NCBI GenBank assembly: GCA_002284615.2
Contig: MU069461.1
Coordinates: forward strand, 573,730-586,968
DNA from: Dunaliella salina
Lineage: Eukaryota; Chlorophyta; Chlorophyceae; Chlamydomonadales; Dunaliellaceae
Direction: 5' to 3'
DNA length: 13,239 bases
Position numbers and translations under genes: made by a program. Positions 1 through 7,681 of this stretch are shown piece by piece (the stretch's first letter is position 1; each line of letters opens with the position of its first letter). A model generated the notes under the pieces. It was not told the DNA's origin, ran no database searches, and worked only from the letters and a program-made list of their open reading frames with translations.

Positions 1-84
<84 letters not shown>
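1..84. repeat. (TG)42 microsatellite at window edge
   Basis: Uninterrupted TG dinucleotides fill the first 84 bases, so the true left limit is outside the window. Confidence 0.98.
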
Positions 85-87
<3 letters not shown>

Positions 88-90
88 TTT

Positions 91-104
91 GCGCGCGCGC
101 GCGC
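91..104. repeat. (GC)7 tract
   Basis: Seven GC dinucleotides follow the TG tract after six bases. Alternating purine-pyrimidine sequence of this kind can adopt Z-DNA (established property; not shown here). Confidence 0.9.
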
Positions 105-335
105 TTTATGTTTGGTTTCCAGTATGTTGTTGGAAACATTCTGAGCTTTTGCGTGCTGGAATTTCTTAATGGGTTTCAGTAGATTGGTAACAATTGTGCA
201 CCATGCAGTGAATGGCACTCAAAGGATATTTGCAGCCACTTCCACACCCAGTACGCAAATTGCCACCTTTCTGAGCTAGATAAAAGGGTGGTGCCTGTGG
301 AGTGTAGCATAGAATGGAGTGGTTGCCTACACCTT
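105..335. other. No gene seen
   Basis: Unique sequence of mixed composition without a persuasive exon, RNA gene or repeat on either strand. Confidence 0.5.
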
Positions 336-730
336 CAGCATTTCAGCCACAGACGTGCTTTACTCTAAAAAGGCCAAATGAGCAAGGGCCACAGATCTTG
401 AACGGCCAAAGAACAAAAACAACAGCAACAGCAACAAGCGTCAAACACTGCAAGGGCCAAACATGCAAGGACTAAACCATGCAAGGGCTAAACAACAACA
501 GCAACAGCAAGGGTCAAATATCTGCAGGGGCCAATCACGCAAGGGACAAACCAGCAGCGTCTCAGCCACGGGTGTGCTGGCGTGTGTACTCTGCAAGGGC
601 CAAACCTGCAAGGGCCAAGCATCTGCAACAGCCAACCACAACAATGACCAAGGGCCAAACATGCAAGGGCCAAACCTGCAGCGTCTCAGCCATGGACGTG
701 CTGTACTCTGCAAGGGCCAAGGGGGGGGCT
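336..730. repeat. GGGCCAAAC-type minisatellite with CAA/CAG runs
   Basis: About a dozen variants of tgcaagggccaaac are interspersed with CAA/CAG trinucleotide runs (417-436, 492-511). A larger element, roughly tcagccacggacgtgctgta followed by ctctgcaagggcc, appears at 349-380, 565-603 and 687-720, giving higher-order structure. Both strands have open frames here only because of the repeat. Confidence 0.75.
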
Positions 731-992
731 CGCCATACACCGCCCAAGACCCCAGTGCGCCCGATGGCCAGCATCACGCAGCTACCTGTAAGTGAGCCAC
801 AGTGATTTGAGCAGCATTGCCAAGTATTTCAACTCAAAGATGCCAATTGATTGGTCATGCAATGCAAGGGGTGTTGTTCTTTGCACCCAGCTGTGTTTGA
901 GCGCTGCCTCGCAGCGATGCGCAAATTAGTAGTCTGTGACTCGTGATTGCCGAAGAAAGGTGTCCATTTGTGTCGCTGTGTTCCTGCTTAGT
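731..992. other. No gene seen
   Basis: Unique sequence after the minisatellite; no credible exon or terminator signal found. If exon M is terminal, a 3' UTR could lie in this direction, but no polyadenylation signal was recognised. Confidence 0.4.
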
Positions 993-1114
993 TCACAAAA
1001 AAGAAGCATTGACAGAGAGGGGGGATGGGGTTGGCACGTGCAGTACGAACACAAGATGCATGAATTCCTTGTTGATACTTCTTTTCAAGAGTGTGTGTGT
1101 GTCAGTGCCAAGGA

Positions 1115-1199
1115 CCTCGTCATCCTCTTTTGATGCTCTTTCAAGTTCTTCCCTCTTTTCATGCTGTATAAAGTCCTTTGCAGCCTGCCTTGCCAACCT
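1115..1199 (-). CDS. Exon M of the unidentified minus-strand gene, frame disputed
   Basis: After the acceptor cgcatgcag the best protein frame reads RLARQAAKDFIQHEKREE and LERASKEDDE, highly charged and helical. A donor GAG/gtcctt closes it at 1115, but the frame stays open to a stop at 993. This frame needs phase 0, whereas exon L leaves in phase 1. In phase 1 the reading would be EVGKAGCKGLYTA followed by a stop at 1159, which could be the true C-terminus. All three frames are open for some distance, so the choice rests on composition only. Confidence 0.4.
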
Positions 1200-1204
1200 C
1201 TGCA

Positions 1205-1268
1205 TGCGTGCAATATGCACGTGCATTTGCGTGCATGCTAGCGTGCAAGTGTGCATGCTTGCATGCAA

Positions 1269-1270
<2 letters not shown>
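1205..1270. repeat. Degenerate GCAT/TGCA tract
   Basis: Repeated gcatgc and gtgcat words next to the TG microsatellite; together they make up nearly the whole intron between exons L and M. Confidence 0.7.

Positions 1271-1352
<82 letters not shown>
1271..1352. repeat. (GT)41 microsatellite inside a short intron
   Basis: Uninterrupted GT repeat on the plus strand. On the gene strand it is an AC tract starting three bases into the intron after exon L. Confidence 0.97.
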
Positions 1353-1353
<1 letters not shown>

Positions 1354-1355
1354 AC

Positions 1356-1542
1356 CTGACGCCTCGTGCCCCAACAAGTCCATTGCATATTGCATCGGAG
1401 AGCAGATGCTGGACCCCATCTGCTCGGGGCCAAGCGTCCCAGGGGGAAGGACGTCACTGGGCTCACAGGCAATCCAGGCATCTGACAGCTGATCAGGCTT
1501 GAGAGGTTGGCCCTCCACATTCAGGCTGGCCCAGTCCACGCC
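1356..1542 (-). CDS. Exon L of the unidentified minus-strand gene
   Basis: The acceptor ttgtgcag leads to G, VDWASLNVEGQPLKPDQL, SDAWIACEPSDVLPPGTLG, PEQMGSSICSPMQYAMDL and LGHEAS, ending at the donor GTCAG/gtgaca. Sixty-two codons plus one base, phase 0 to 1. This is the only copy in the array that continues past the repeated 5' 76 bases into unique coding sequence, so I take it as the genuine exon. The intron that follows is almost entirely AC repeat. Family unknown. Confidence 0.65.
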
Positions 1543-2146
1543 CTGCACAACAGCAGCATGGTGCACATTTGGGCTCACAGGCTGTCCAGGCATCTGACAG
1601 CTGATCAGGCTGAAGAGGTTGGCCCACCACGTTCAGGCTGGCCCAGACCACGCCCTGCACAACAGCAGCATGGCGCGCATTCGGGCTTGCTGGGCTCACA
1701 GCAGTCCAGGCATCTGACAGCTTATCAGGCTTGAGAGGTTGGCCCTCCACATTCAGGCTGGCCCAGCCCATGCCCTGCACAGCGACACTGCATGCGTATG
1801 AGGTTGCTAGGCCCACAGGCAGTCCAGGCATCCGACAGCTGATGAGGCTTGAGAGGCTGGCCCTCCACGTTCCTCTGGCCCAGTCCACGCCCTCACAGCA
1901 TCATTGCGCACATCTGGTGGCACTAAGCTCACAGGCAGTCCAGGCATCCGACATCTGATCAGGCTTGAGAGGCTGGCCGTCCACGTTCCTATGGCCCAGT
2001 CCACGCCCTGCACAGCATCTTTGCGCACATTCGGTGGCACTGGGCTCACAGGCAGTCCAGGCATCCGACATCTGATCAGGCTTGAGAGGCTGGCCCACCA
2101 CATTCAGGCTGGCCCAGTCCACGCCACGCCCTGCACAGCAACAGCA
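1461..2146. repeat. Six-copy tandem array of an acceptor plus exon start, about 117 bp each
   Basis: Units begin at 1461, 1573, 1694, 1811, 1927 and 2044 (spacing 112, 121, 117, 116, 117). On the minus strand each has a gcag acceptor-like end, then 75-76 bases matching the start of exon L, then a gtgagc donor-like hexamer. Only the unit nearest 1461 carries on into unique exon sequence. The units at 1811 and 1927 have a one-base deletion relative to the others (gccagcctgaatg versus gccataggaacg), which breaks their frame. Confidence 0.93.
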
Positions 2147-2147
2147 C

Positions 2148-2217
2148 GAACTCAACAGTGATCGCACCCTCAGTGCCCGTGCCTTCAGTGCGCTCCAAGT
2201 ACAACACTTTGGTGGGC
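2148..2217 (-). CDS. Exon K of the unidentified minus-strand gene
   Basis: After acacacagtgcag one base completes a codon and then the frame reads PTKVLYLERTEGTGTEG and AITVEF, ending at a weak donor TTC/gtgctg. It enters in phase 2 and leaves in phase 0, the latter fitting exon L. The entry phase does not fit exon J, so an exon between 3429 and 2217 is missing from my list. An alternative donor GAGG/gtgcga lies inside. The first array copy follows within 15 bases of the end. Confidence 0.55.
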
Positions 2218-2230
2218 CTGCACTGTGTGT

Positions 2231-2680
2231 TTGTTCGAGCATGGGACTGCTTGGGGGGTGTCAAATCTGCTCACAGAGGAGCAGGTGCCTTTGGTGGTGA
2301 CGCTGAGGGGAGTCCAAGTCATGGAGTCACATACATGGAAGCATCTACACCATACCAATTGCAATGCAGCTGCGACTGCTTGCCTTACATCCCTATGCAA
2401 AACCTTATCAATGTGAGGCCTGTCTTTGGCCAGAAAAAAACATGCAGGGGTCGCCTGGCAGCCAAAAAGTAGAGGCTTCCGCAGGTTGCAACCAAGCAAG
2501 CTTGAGCAGCATGCTTGCCATGCAGCGGGCAACCTTTTGGCGCAAGCATGTGCTGCCAAGAACAAAAGAGTGTGTGCTTGCAAGAGGAATTTGCAATTCA
2601 CGAATGTGCAAAGCATGTGCATCAAATGCCAGCACACAAATGCAGGGCTTGCAGCTTTCGCATGAGAGTGATGCTGCAGT
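2231..2680. other. Intronic or intergenic sequence, no exon established
   Basis: A minus-strand open frame covers much of this interval but its composition (many Cys/His/Ala from tgc-rich sequence) is not persuasive. An exon missing between exons J and K should lie here or in 2800-3100. Confidence 0.4.
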
Positions 2681-2695
2681 GGGCATTTGCAGTGA

Positions 2696-2800
2696 GCAAT
2701 GGAGTCAGAGTGCATTTGCTGCAGTCAGCAATGGAGTCAGAGAGCATTTGCTGCAGTGTGCATTTGTGTCAGTGAGCATTGAAGTCAGTAAGTTTGAGTC
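2696..2800. repeat. 32-bp direct repeat, about 2.5-3 copies
   Basis: The unit gcaatggagtcagagtgcat plus ttgctgcagtca starts at 2696 and again at 2728, with weaker versions on both sides up to about 2800. Confidence 0.8.
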
Positions 2801-2972
2801 AGTGGTATTGGCAGCAGTGAAGACGTGCAGTACGCAGCACGCAGCTTGGGTGCAACAGCAAACAGCATCGGTGTTGTCCGCATCCTAATAGACACATCAG
2901 GGGAAAAAGAGCCTCAAAGCCAAGCCTATGTGTGTGCGTGCACATGCATGTGTGTGCCAGTGAACGTATGTG

Positions 2973-2974
<2 letters not shown>

Positions 2975-3045
<71 letters not shown>
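2975..3045. repeat. (TG)35 microsatellite
   Basis: Uninterrupted TG repeat preceded by a looser tgtgtgcgtgcacatg segment from 2925. Confidence 0.97.
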
Positions 3046-3047
<2 letters not shown>

Positions 3048-3119
3048 AAGAAGGCCACGAGACAGCAGCAAGGCCAAGGACCTCTTGAGAAGTGCAGGAG
3101 CAGGACCTCTCCCACCAGG

Positions 3120-3405
3120 ATCTCAACTGCAGCCCCAGAGCCACCACCTCATGCCCAGCACCCGGCTCTGCACCAGCACCTCACTATCCTGCAGAGTGAG
3201 CTTCCCATCAGGTCGTCACCTGCAGCACCTGAGTCACCACTTTCTTGCCCAGCGCCCAGCTCTGCGCCTGTATTAGTGTAATAGTGGAAAGACCGTTCCC
3301 ATCAGGACCTCACCTACAGCTTTTGAGTCACCACTTTCTTCCCCAGCGCCCAGCTCTGCGCCTGGTACACCAGCCCAAGCACCGCACTCTGCAGTTCCTG
3401 CAGAT
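3120..3405 (-). repeat. Three decaying copies of exon J end plus donor
   Basis: Copies of the exon J 3' half with its donor end near 3314, 3220 and 3126, spaced 115, 94 and 94 bases from the parent and each other. The nearest keeps GLVYQAQSWALGKKVVTQKL but then has a TAG at the splice position. The second keeps AQSWALGKKVVTQVLQ and a donor-like gtgacg. The third is degenerate. Confidence 0.85.
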
Positions 3406-3428
3406 CGAACTTCCCCTCAGGTCCTCAC

Positions 3429-3575
3429 CTGCAGCTCCTGAGTCACCACTTTCTTGCCCAGCGCCCGGCTTTGTGCTTGGTACACCAGCTGCAGCACCTC
3501 ACTCTGATAGAGCCTGCGCACTGTATGCTCCTTGCAGAGCACTGCCTCTAAAGCAGCTTTGCTGGAGCAGGCGAC
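3429..3575 (-). CDS. Exon J of the unidentified minus-strand gene
   Basis: Exactly 49 codons, phase 0 to 0, from the acceptor gtgcacgcag to the donor CTGCAG/gtgagg. The protein reads VACSSKAALEAVLCKE, HTVRRLYQSEVLQLVYQ, AQSRALGKKVVTQELQ, a classic helical heptad-like pattern that could be coiled coil. The 3' half plus donor is repeated three times downstream in the intron with progressive decay. The preceding intron is about 1.5 kb and carries the 41-bp and 49-bp arrays and a TG microsatellite. Family unknown. Confidence 0.75.
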
Positions 3576-4032
3576 CTGCGTGCACGCATGCACATGCACG
3601 GTCCCATGCAATGTGAGCAAACGTGTGCCGTGTTCCCAAGCAAGTCTGTGTGCACAGGATCGCCTGATGTTAGTGGCAACGCCTGCGCTCGCATGCTCAG
3701 GCTGAAATGCCCATACACATCCAATCAAAAACAAGTCCTTGTTTATCAATGCTACGCACAGCATGCTTCCCATGCCAATCCATGCATATGGTGCGCCATG
3801 GTGGCTCATCAAGCAACTGAGCCCACCGCTCGCTACAACATCAAAAGGTGGTTGGCTTCAAATCGACTTGCTAACCAATGCAGCATTGTCCTCAGCTTGC
3901 CACCACATCAAAAACAGTGCTGTTTAGATTCTCCAAAAGTGATTTTTGGATTGATCTGTGGAGATGTTTGGGTCCTCCAAAGCCTTTGCCCCTTGCCTGT
4001 TTGCAAGGAAAACATGATCTCAGAATTTTTAT
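3576..4032. other. Intron sequence, nothing recognised
   Basis: Part of the 1.5-kb intron between exons I and J by phase. Open frames on both strands are not protein-like. Confidence 0.45.
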
Positions 4033-4400
4033 CACGTCTGTATGGAAACATACAGCCACAAGATCTCAAAACTATCAAAGTCATGCCTGTGCGGGAACAA
4101 ACAGCCACATGACCTCAAAACTGTTATTGTCATGCCTCTATGCAAGCATACAGCCACGTGGTCTCAAGATTGCTCTTATCATGCCCATATGGGAGCCTAC
4201 AGCCATATGACCTCAAAACTGTTATGGTCATGCCTGTACGGGAGCATAAAGCTAAATGATTTTTAAACTTTTATGGTCATGTCTGTACGGGGAAAAACGA
4301 TTACATGACCTCAAAACTACCAATGTCGTGCGTGTGTGGGAACATACAGCCACATGACCTCAAGGCTATCATTGTCATACCTGTGTGGGAACATGCACAG
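4033..4400. repeat. 49-bp minisatellite with constant period, 7 full copies plus a partial
   Basis: Units start at 4033, 4082, 4131, 4180, 4229, 4278, 4327 and 4376, always 49 bases apart although sequence identity between units is moderate. The conserved core is gggaacatacagccacatga followed by cctcaaaact. No internal indel has accumulated. Confidence 0.93.
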
Positions 4401-4494
4401 CCCAATGAGCAGCAGCATTAACACCAGGACAGCTTCAGGAGCACACACACCATACGGCTTGTCTTGCCCATACCCTCACCCACGCACCCCCCCA

Positions 4495-4514
4495 CCCACA
4501 CACACACACACACA
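4495..4514. repeat. (CA)10 tract facing the TG microsatellite
   Basis: Short CA run ten bases before the long TG tract, in opposite dinucleotide orientation. Confidence 0.9.
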
Positions 4515-4519
4515 GTGGA

Positions 4520-4850
<331 letters not shown>

Positions 4851-4851
4851 C

Positions 4852-5106
4852 AGCCTGCGCAACGTGATTTCTATGCAAGGCGCCACATCGCAGCCTGGGC
4901 AACATGATCTCCTGTGCAAGGGACCGCATCGCAGCCTGCACAACATGACCTCCTGTGCATAACATTACATTAGATTTCCCTGCACAACATGATTCCTGTG
5001 CAATGCACCACACCACATATTCCTGCACAACACAATTTCTATGCAAGGCACCACATTGCAGCCTGGGCAACATGATCTCTTGTGCAAGGGACTGCATCAC
5101 AGCCTG
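4852..5106. repeat. 41-bp (40-44) minisatellite with higher-order structure
   Basis: On the minus strand the units each begin CAGG and run 41, 40, 43, 44, 41 and 40 bases. The first and second closely match the fifth and sixth (gatcatgttgcccaggctg variants), showing duplication of a multi-unit block. Most unit joints read tgttgtgcagg or tgttgcccagg, like a splice acceptor. Confidence 0.85.
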
Positions 5107-5113
5107 CACACAC

Positions 5114-5248
5114 CTCCGTCTTGGCACCCAGCAGCACCAGGGGGTTGTCTGCCACATGTGAGCGCAGCAGCCAATTGAGCTGTGACGTCTGGAGGGCCAC
5201 GTCATCTTGCAGCTCCTGCTCAGCCTCAAAGTTCCCAATGTTCCCCGC
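5114..5248 (-). CDS. Exon I of the unidentified minus-strand gene
   Basis: Exactly 45 codons, phase 0 to 0. It begins after gatcgcag with AGNIGNFEAEQ, then ELQDDVALQTSQLNWLLRS and HVADNPLVLLGAKTE, ending at the donor CGGAG/gtgtgt. Codon choice is GC-rich at third positions. A tandem copy of its first 32 codons, with about ten substitutions and no stop, sits directly upstream at 5381-5270. The 41-bp array at 5106-4852 starts within eight bases of its donor. Charged helical sequence of unknown family. Confidence 0.7.
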
Positions 5249-5269
5249 CTGCGATCTGACAAAGCGTGA

Positions 5270-5381
5270 CCAGCGCAGCACAAGAGTCATTGGAGCGTAG
5301 CAGCCATTTGACCTGCGACGTCTTGAGGGCCACATCATCTTGCAGCTCGTGTTTTGCCTCAAGGTTTGCAAGGCTCCCTGC
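5270..5381 (-). pseudogene. Tandem copy of exon I start (possible alternative exon)
   Basis: Beginning after the acceptor accacag, this stretch reads AGSLANLEAKHELQDDVALK, then TSQVKWLLRSND, aligned residue for residue with exon I at a spacing of 133 bases. It includes the intron end and acceptor but lacks the exon 3' third and donor. Most changes are conservative (I/L, F/L, Q/K, L/V) and the frame is intact, so recent duplication or use as an alternative first part of the exon are both possible. Confidence 0.6.
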
Positions 5382-5611
5382 CTGTGGTCTGGCCATGCAT
5401 GTAAAATCAACATATTGACCATTAACATACATGGACATACTTGTACAGGAGCATACTGACCATGAACATACACATGGATTGGGGTTTGATCCTTTGGGTA
5501 CTTTGGCAAAAAAAGTTTGCATACAGTTTGATAAAGGTTTGAGGTTCCATAGACTGTCTGAACAAGCGTTAACCTATAGGCAGGAGGCTGGGAAGGGGGT
5601 AGCAACTGCAC

Positions 5612-5647
5612 CTCAATCACCCGAATCCGGTCCGGTATCCATCCTTG
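5612..5647 (-). CDS. Possible small exon H
   Basis: After a likely branch region (gcttaat) and the acceptor aaaatgcag, 12 codons read QGWIPDRIRVIE and end at the donor GAG/gtgcag, keeping phase 0 on both sides. Coding-like sequence continues (VQLLPPSQPPAYR) to a second possible donor ATAG/gttaac at 5574, which would leave phase 2 and clash with the next exon. The frame is also open 5' of the acceptor. The existence of an exon here is likely; its limits are not settled. Confidence 0.4.
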
Positions 5648-5882
5648 CTGCATTTTATTAAGCACCGAATGTGCTTGGGCAGCCTCAAGATGGCTTGTTT
5701 GGGGGGTTGTAGTGGGGTGCCGAGGGGGCCTTCTGATGAAGGGCACATGGTTCCGCAAAATGATAATGTAAGTTTGCGAACAGCCTTCACAACTTGTCTA
5801 TGCGAGGAATTGTGGACGACAGATGAAGCGATAGATGAAGCAAACAGCCTTCTCAACTTATTCATGGACTTGAACCAGAGAC

Positions 5883-6131
5883 TTGCAGCTGTAGCCAATT
5901 GTCCTGGATTTGACGTGCCATCATCGTAGTTATGGCAAGTGTGTCATGGATTGGAGGAGGCACGCGCGTGAAGCCTGCATACAGCCCACACCTGAACTTG
6001 GAGTCCTTTGGGATTTTGGGCGGAGCAGCAAAGGCTCGGTGCACTTCCTCTTGCATCAGCACTCCCATCTCAACACTGGCGTACTGCAGCACCGTCCGTC
6101 TGAGCTCTGCCAGCTCTAGATAATGGCGGAT
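5883..6131 (-). CDS. Exon G of the unidentified minus-strand gene
   Basis: The longest well-supported open exon: 83 codons, phase 0 to 0. It starts after ctgcttttgtgcag with IRHYLELAELRRTVLQYA, then SVEMGVLMQEEVHRAFAAP, a basic segment PKIPKDSKFRCGLYAGF, and an end TTMMARQIQDNWLQLQ. The protein-like frame continues 5' (LLLRYSAFVQ) to another AG near 6161, which is an alternative start. The donor CTGCAA/gtctct is weak; a stronger CAG/gtgtgg lies inside the exon near 5995 but would break the phase chain. No family recognised. Confidence 0.65.
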
Positions 6132-6632
6132 CTGCACAAAAGCAGAGTACCGTAGAAGCAGGGTGGCTACGTGCAAAGATATGGAACACAAGCAACTACA
6201 ATGTGCTATGCAAGTCATACGATTTAATCCAACGCGTGGTAGACATGAAGGAGAGCCTCTTGATTGGCCCAGCAGAACTGCAAACTACCCAGGTTATAGC
6301 CTTCCCACCCTTTTCCACACATGGCCACATTCACATGATAACAAGAATTGTACGCAAAGGGTCTCGAGTTGGTCCATGCAAAGCTTGAGAGTCCACCTCG
6401 GAGCTTCCAAATGGCCATTGCTGATTTCAGCGGAAAATGGTCAAGATCCAAAAAGGAAGCCGCGATCCTCATTCGTTCACCGCTGGCTGTTCGGATGCTT
6501 TCTGTTACGTGACAGTTTGTGTAAAATGTTGGCGCAAACCACATCGTGCTTGCCATTGAAGTGTGAGAAAGAGGGCCGGAAAGGCAAAATGGATTGCATG
6601 GAGAGACCCTGAGTTCACACTCATACATTCTC
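6132..6632. other. Intron sequence, no exon established
   Basis: Phase agreement between exons F and G implies no coding exon is required here. The minus-strand open frame through 6224-6742 is not protein-like. Confidence 0.45.
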
Positions 6633-6672
6633 TGATTCGACATGATTCGACATGATTCGACATGATTCGACA
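6633..6672. repeat. Four perfect copies of tgattcgaca
   Basis: A 10-base unit repeated four times without change, with a fifth truncated at tga. It sits in the intron between exons F and G. Confidence 0.97.
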
Positions 6673-6844
6673 TGAAAAAGGTACGCGACATGCCAAATGC
6701 CTGATCAGCACAAGAAAATGAATGGAGATTTTGGGGCCACAATGCTCTTAAGCCTTAAGTTAAGGCATACACGGGACTCCCTCCATCCAGCGTGCGATTT
6801 GCGTGGTCATGGTTAATGTCGCTTTGTATGTTCACAACAACAAA

Positions 6845-6926
6845 GAAACTTCCAAAATCACACACCTGGCACTGTGCAGCCCAGAAAACAGCAAAGACTA
6901 CTTCCAAGGTCACACACCTGGTGCAC
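6845..6926. repeat. Duplicated donor region of exon F
   Basis: About 30 bases including the donor of exon F (6896-6926) recur at 6845-6872, 52 bases further into the intron, giving a second CCAG/gtgtgtga donor-like site at 6866. Confidence 0.8.
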
Positions 6927-7052
6927 GTTTGCCAGGTCGTCAACAGCCTTGCGAATTATGCCTGGCAAAATTGCAGCTGCTGCGCCCACAGAAGCAAGCA
7001 GTGCGCACCCGCGCAACAGGCCGCGCCAATCATCCATGTGCGCAGGTTGCAC
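6918..7052 (-). CDS. Exon F of the unidentified minus-strand gene
   Basis: Exactly 45 codons, phase 0 to 0. The acceptor is ttgtctctaaag. The protein reads VQPAHM, DDWRGLLRGCALLASVG, AAAAILPGIIRKAVDDLANVHQ, and the donor is CACCAG/gtgtgt. The pattern is an amphipathic helix pair with an alanine-rich middle. The donor and about 30 following bases are duplicated 52 bases into the intron. The acceptor AAAG is less typical than the gcag used by neighbours, so the start may lie slightly elsewhere. Confidence 0.65.
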
Positions 7053-7249
7053 CTTTAGAGACAAACAAGCACAGAGCATTAAAGTTGGCCCGATGCGCAC
7101 GATGTGCATCTCGGTGCAGCAGGGTGCAATGAAAGCACCAGCGGAGGGTAAAATGTACTTTTTTTTCATGTGTGTATGGATGCAAGGACGCCAAAAATGG
7201 ATGCAAGATGATCCTGCCCTAACAACCAATTTTCCCCTACTTCCCCAAA

Positions 7250-7322
7250 GCATTACAGGCAACGCAAGATTACCCTGTCCTGACAAGGTACTCTGCTTCC
7301 CCACAACACTACAGGCAACTGG
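7250..7322. repeat. Imperfect 25-bp direct repeat
   Basis: cttccccaaagcattacagg recurs as cttccccacaacactacagg about 48 bases later, upstream of exon F. Confidence 0.7.
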
Positions 7323-7408
7323 CGTAGCGACGCGGCCAAATTGGACCCAAAATAATTGATACATCACAGATTATGTGATCTTATGTGGGGATGTCGTACC
7401 CAATCCAA

Positions 7409-7498
7409 AAGGCATGACGCGGGACCAAAACGGGACGGGCAGTCCAAATCATGCAGGTGGACTCCTCACAAAACCTGGAGGCAGCCCAGGCTGCCGCT
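7409..7498 (-). pseudogene. Decayed copy of exon E 3' end
   Basis: The plus strand runs aggcatgacg through ggaggcagcccaggctgccg, matching 7682-7743 with substitutions and roughly 25 inserted bases. The palindromic core is kept with one mismatch, but the reading frame is broken by a stop. Confidence 0.65.
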
Positions 7499-7561
7499 TC
7501 TTAAAGATTAAGGCACAGCAAAAGCATTCACGAGCATTAGATAAATTCATTGTGAAATTTT

Positions 7562-7625
7562 TCATGACAAGAAAAGGAAAGGGTCACACATGATGCCAGG
7601 AGGCACAGCCCCGGCGGCAGTACAT
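7562..7625 (-). pseudogene. Second decayed copy of exon E 3' end
   Basis: Aligns with 7688-7745: catgac, then caagaaa, gggtcacacatgatgccagg and aggcacagccccggcggcag. On the minus strand it still reads GAVPPGIMCDPF, comparable with GLPPGIVYGPF of exon E. Confidence 0.75.
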
Positions 7626-7681
7626 CTTGAATGTTGGGAAGCAAGTAAGATAAGAAAAAAGGTTCCTAAAAGGACCAATAC

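Noticed and set aside
441..805. Overlapping frames on both strands rich in Gln, Lys, Leu and Trp
   Set aside because: All five frames open here come from the GGGCCAAAC/CAA minisatellite; no splice or start context favours any.
943..1593. Long open frames made of Val-Cys or Thr-His repeats (also at 2799-3276, 4336-4740, 9472-10172)
   Set aside because: They are translations of TG/CA microsatellites, open on both strands and in several frames; only the short non-repeat parts overlapping predicted exons were kept.
2185..2715. 176-codon minus-strand frame
   Set aside because: Cys/His/Ala-heavy composition without splice-bounded conserved-looking segments; it overlaps exon K only in another frame.
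6163..6742. 149-codon plus-strand and 172-codon minus-strand frames
   Set aside because: Neither has a credible start context or protein-like pattern, and exon phases on either side need no exon here.
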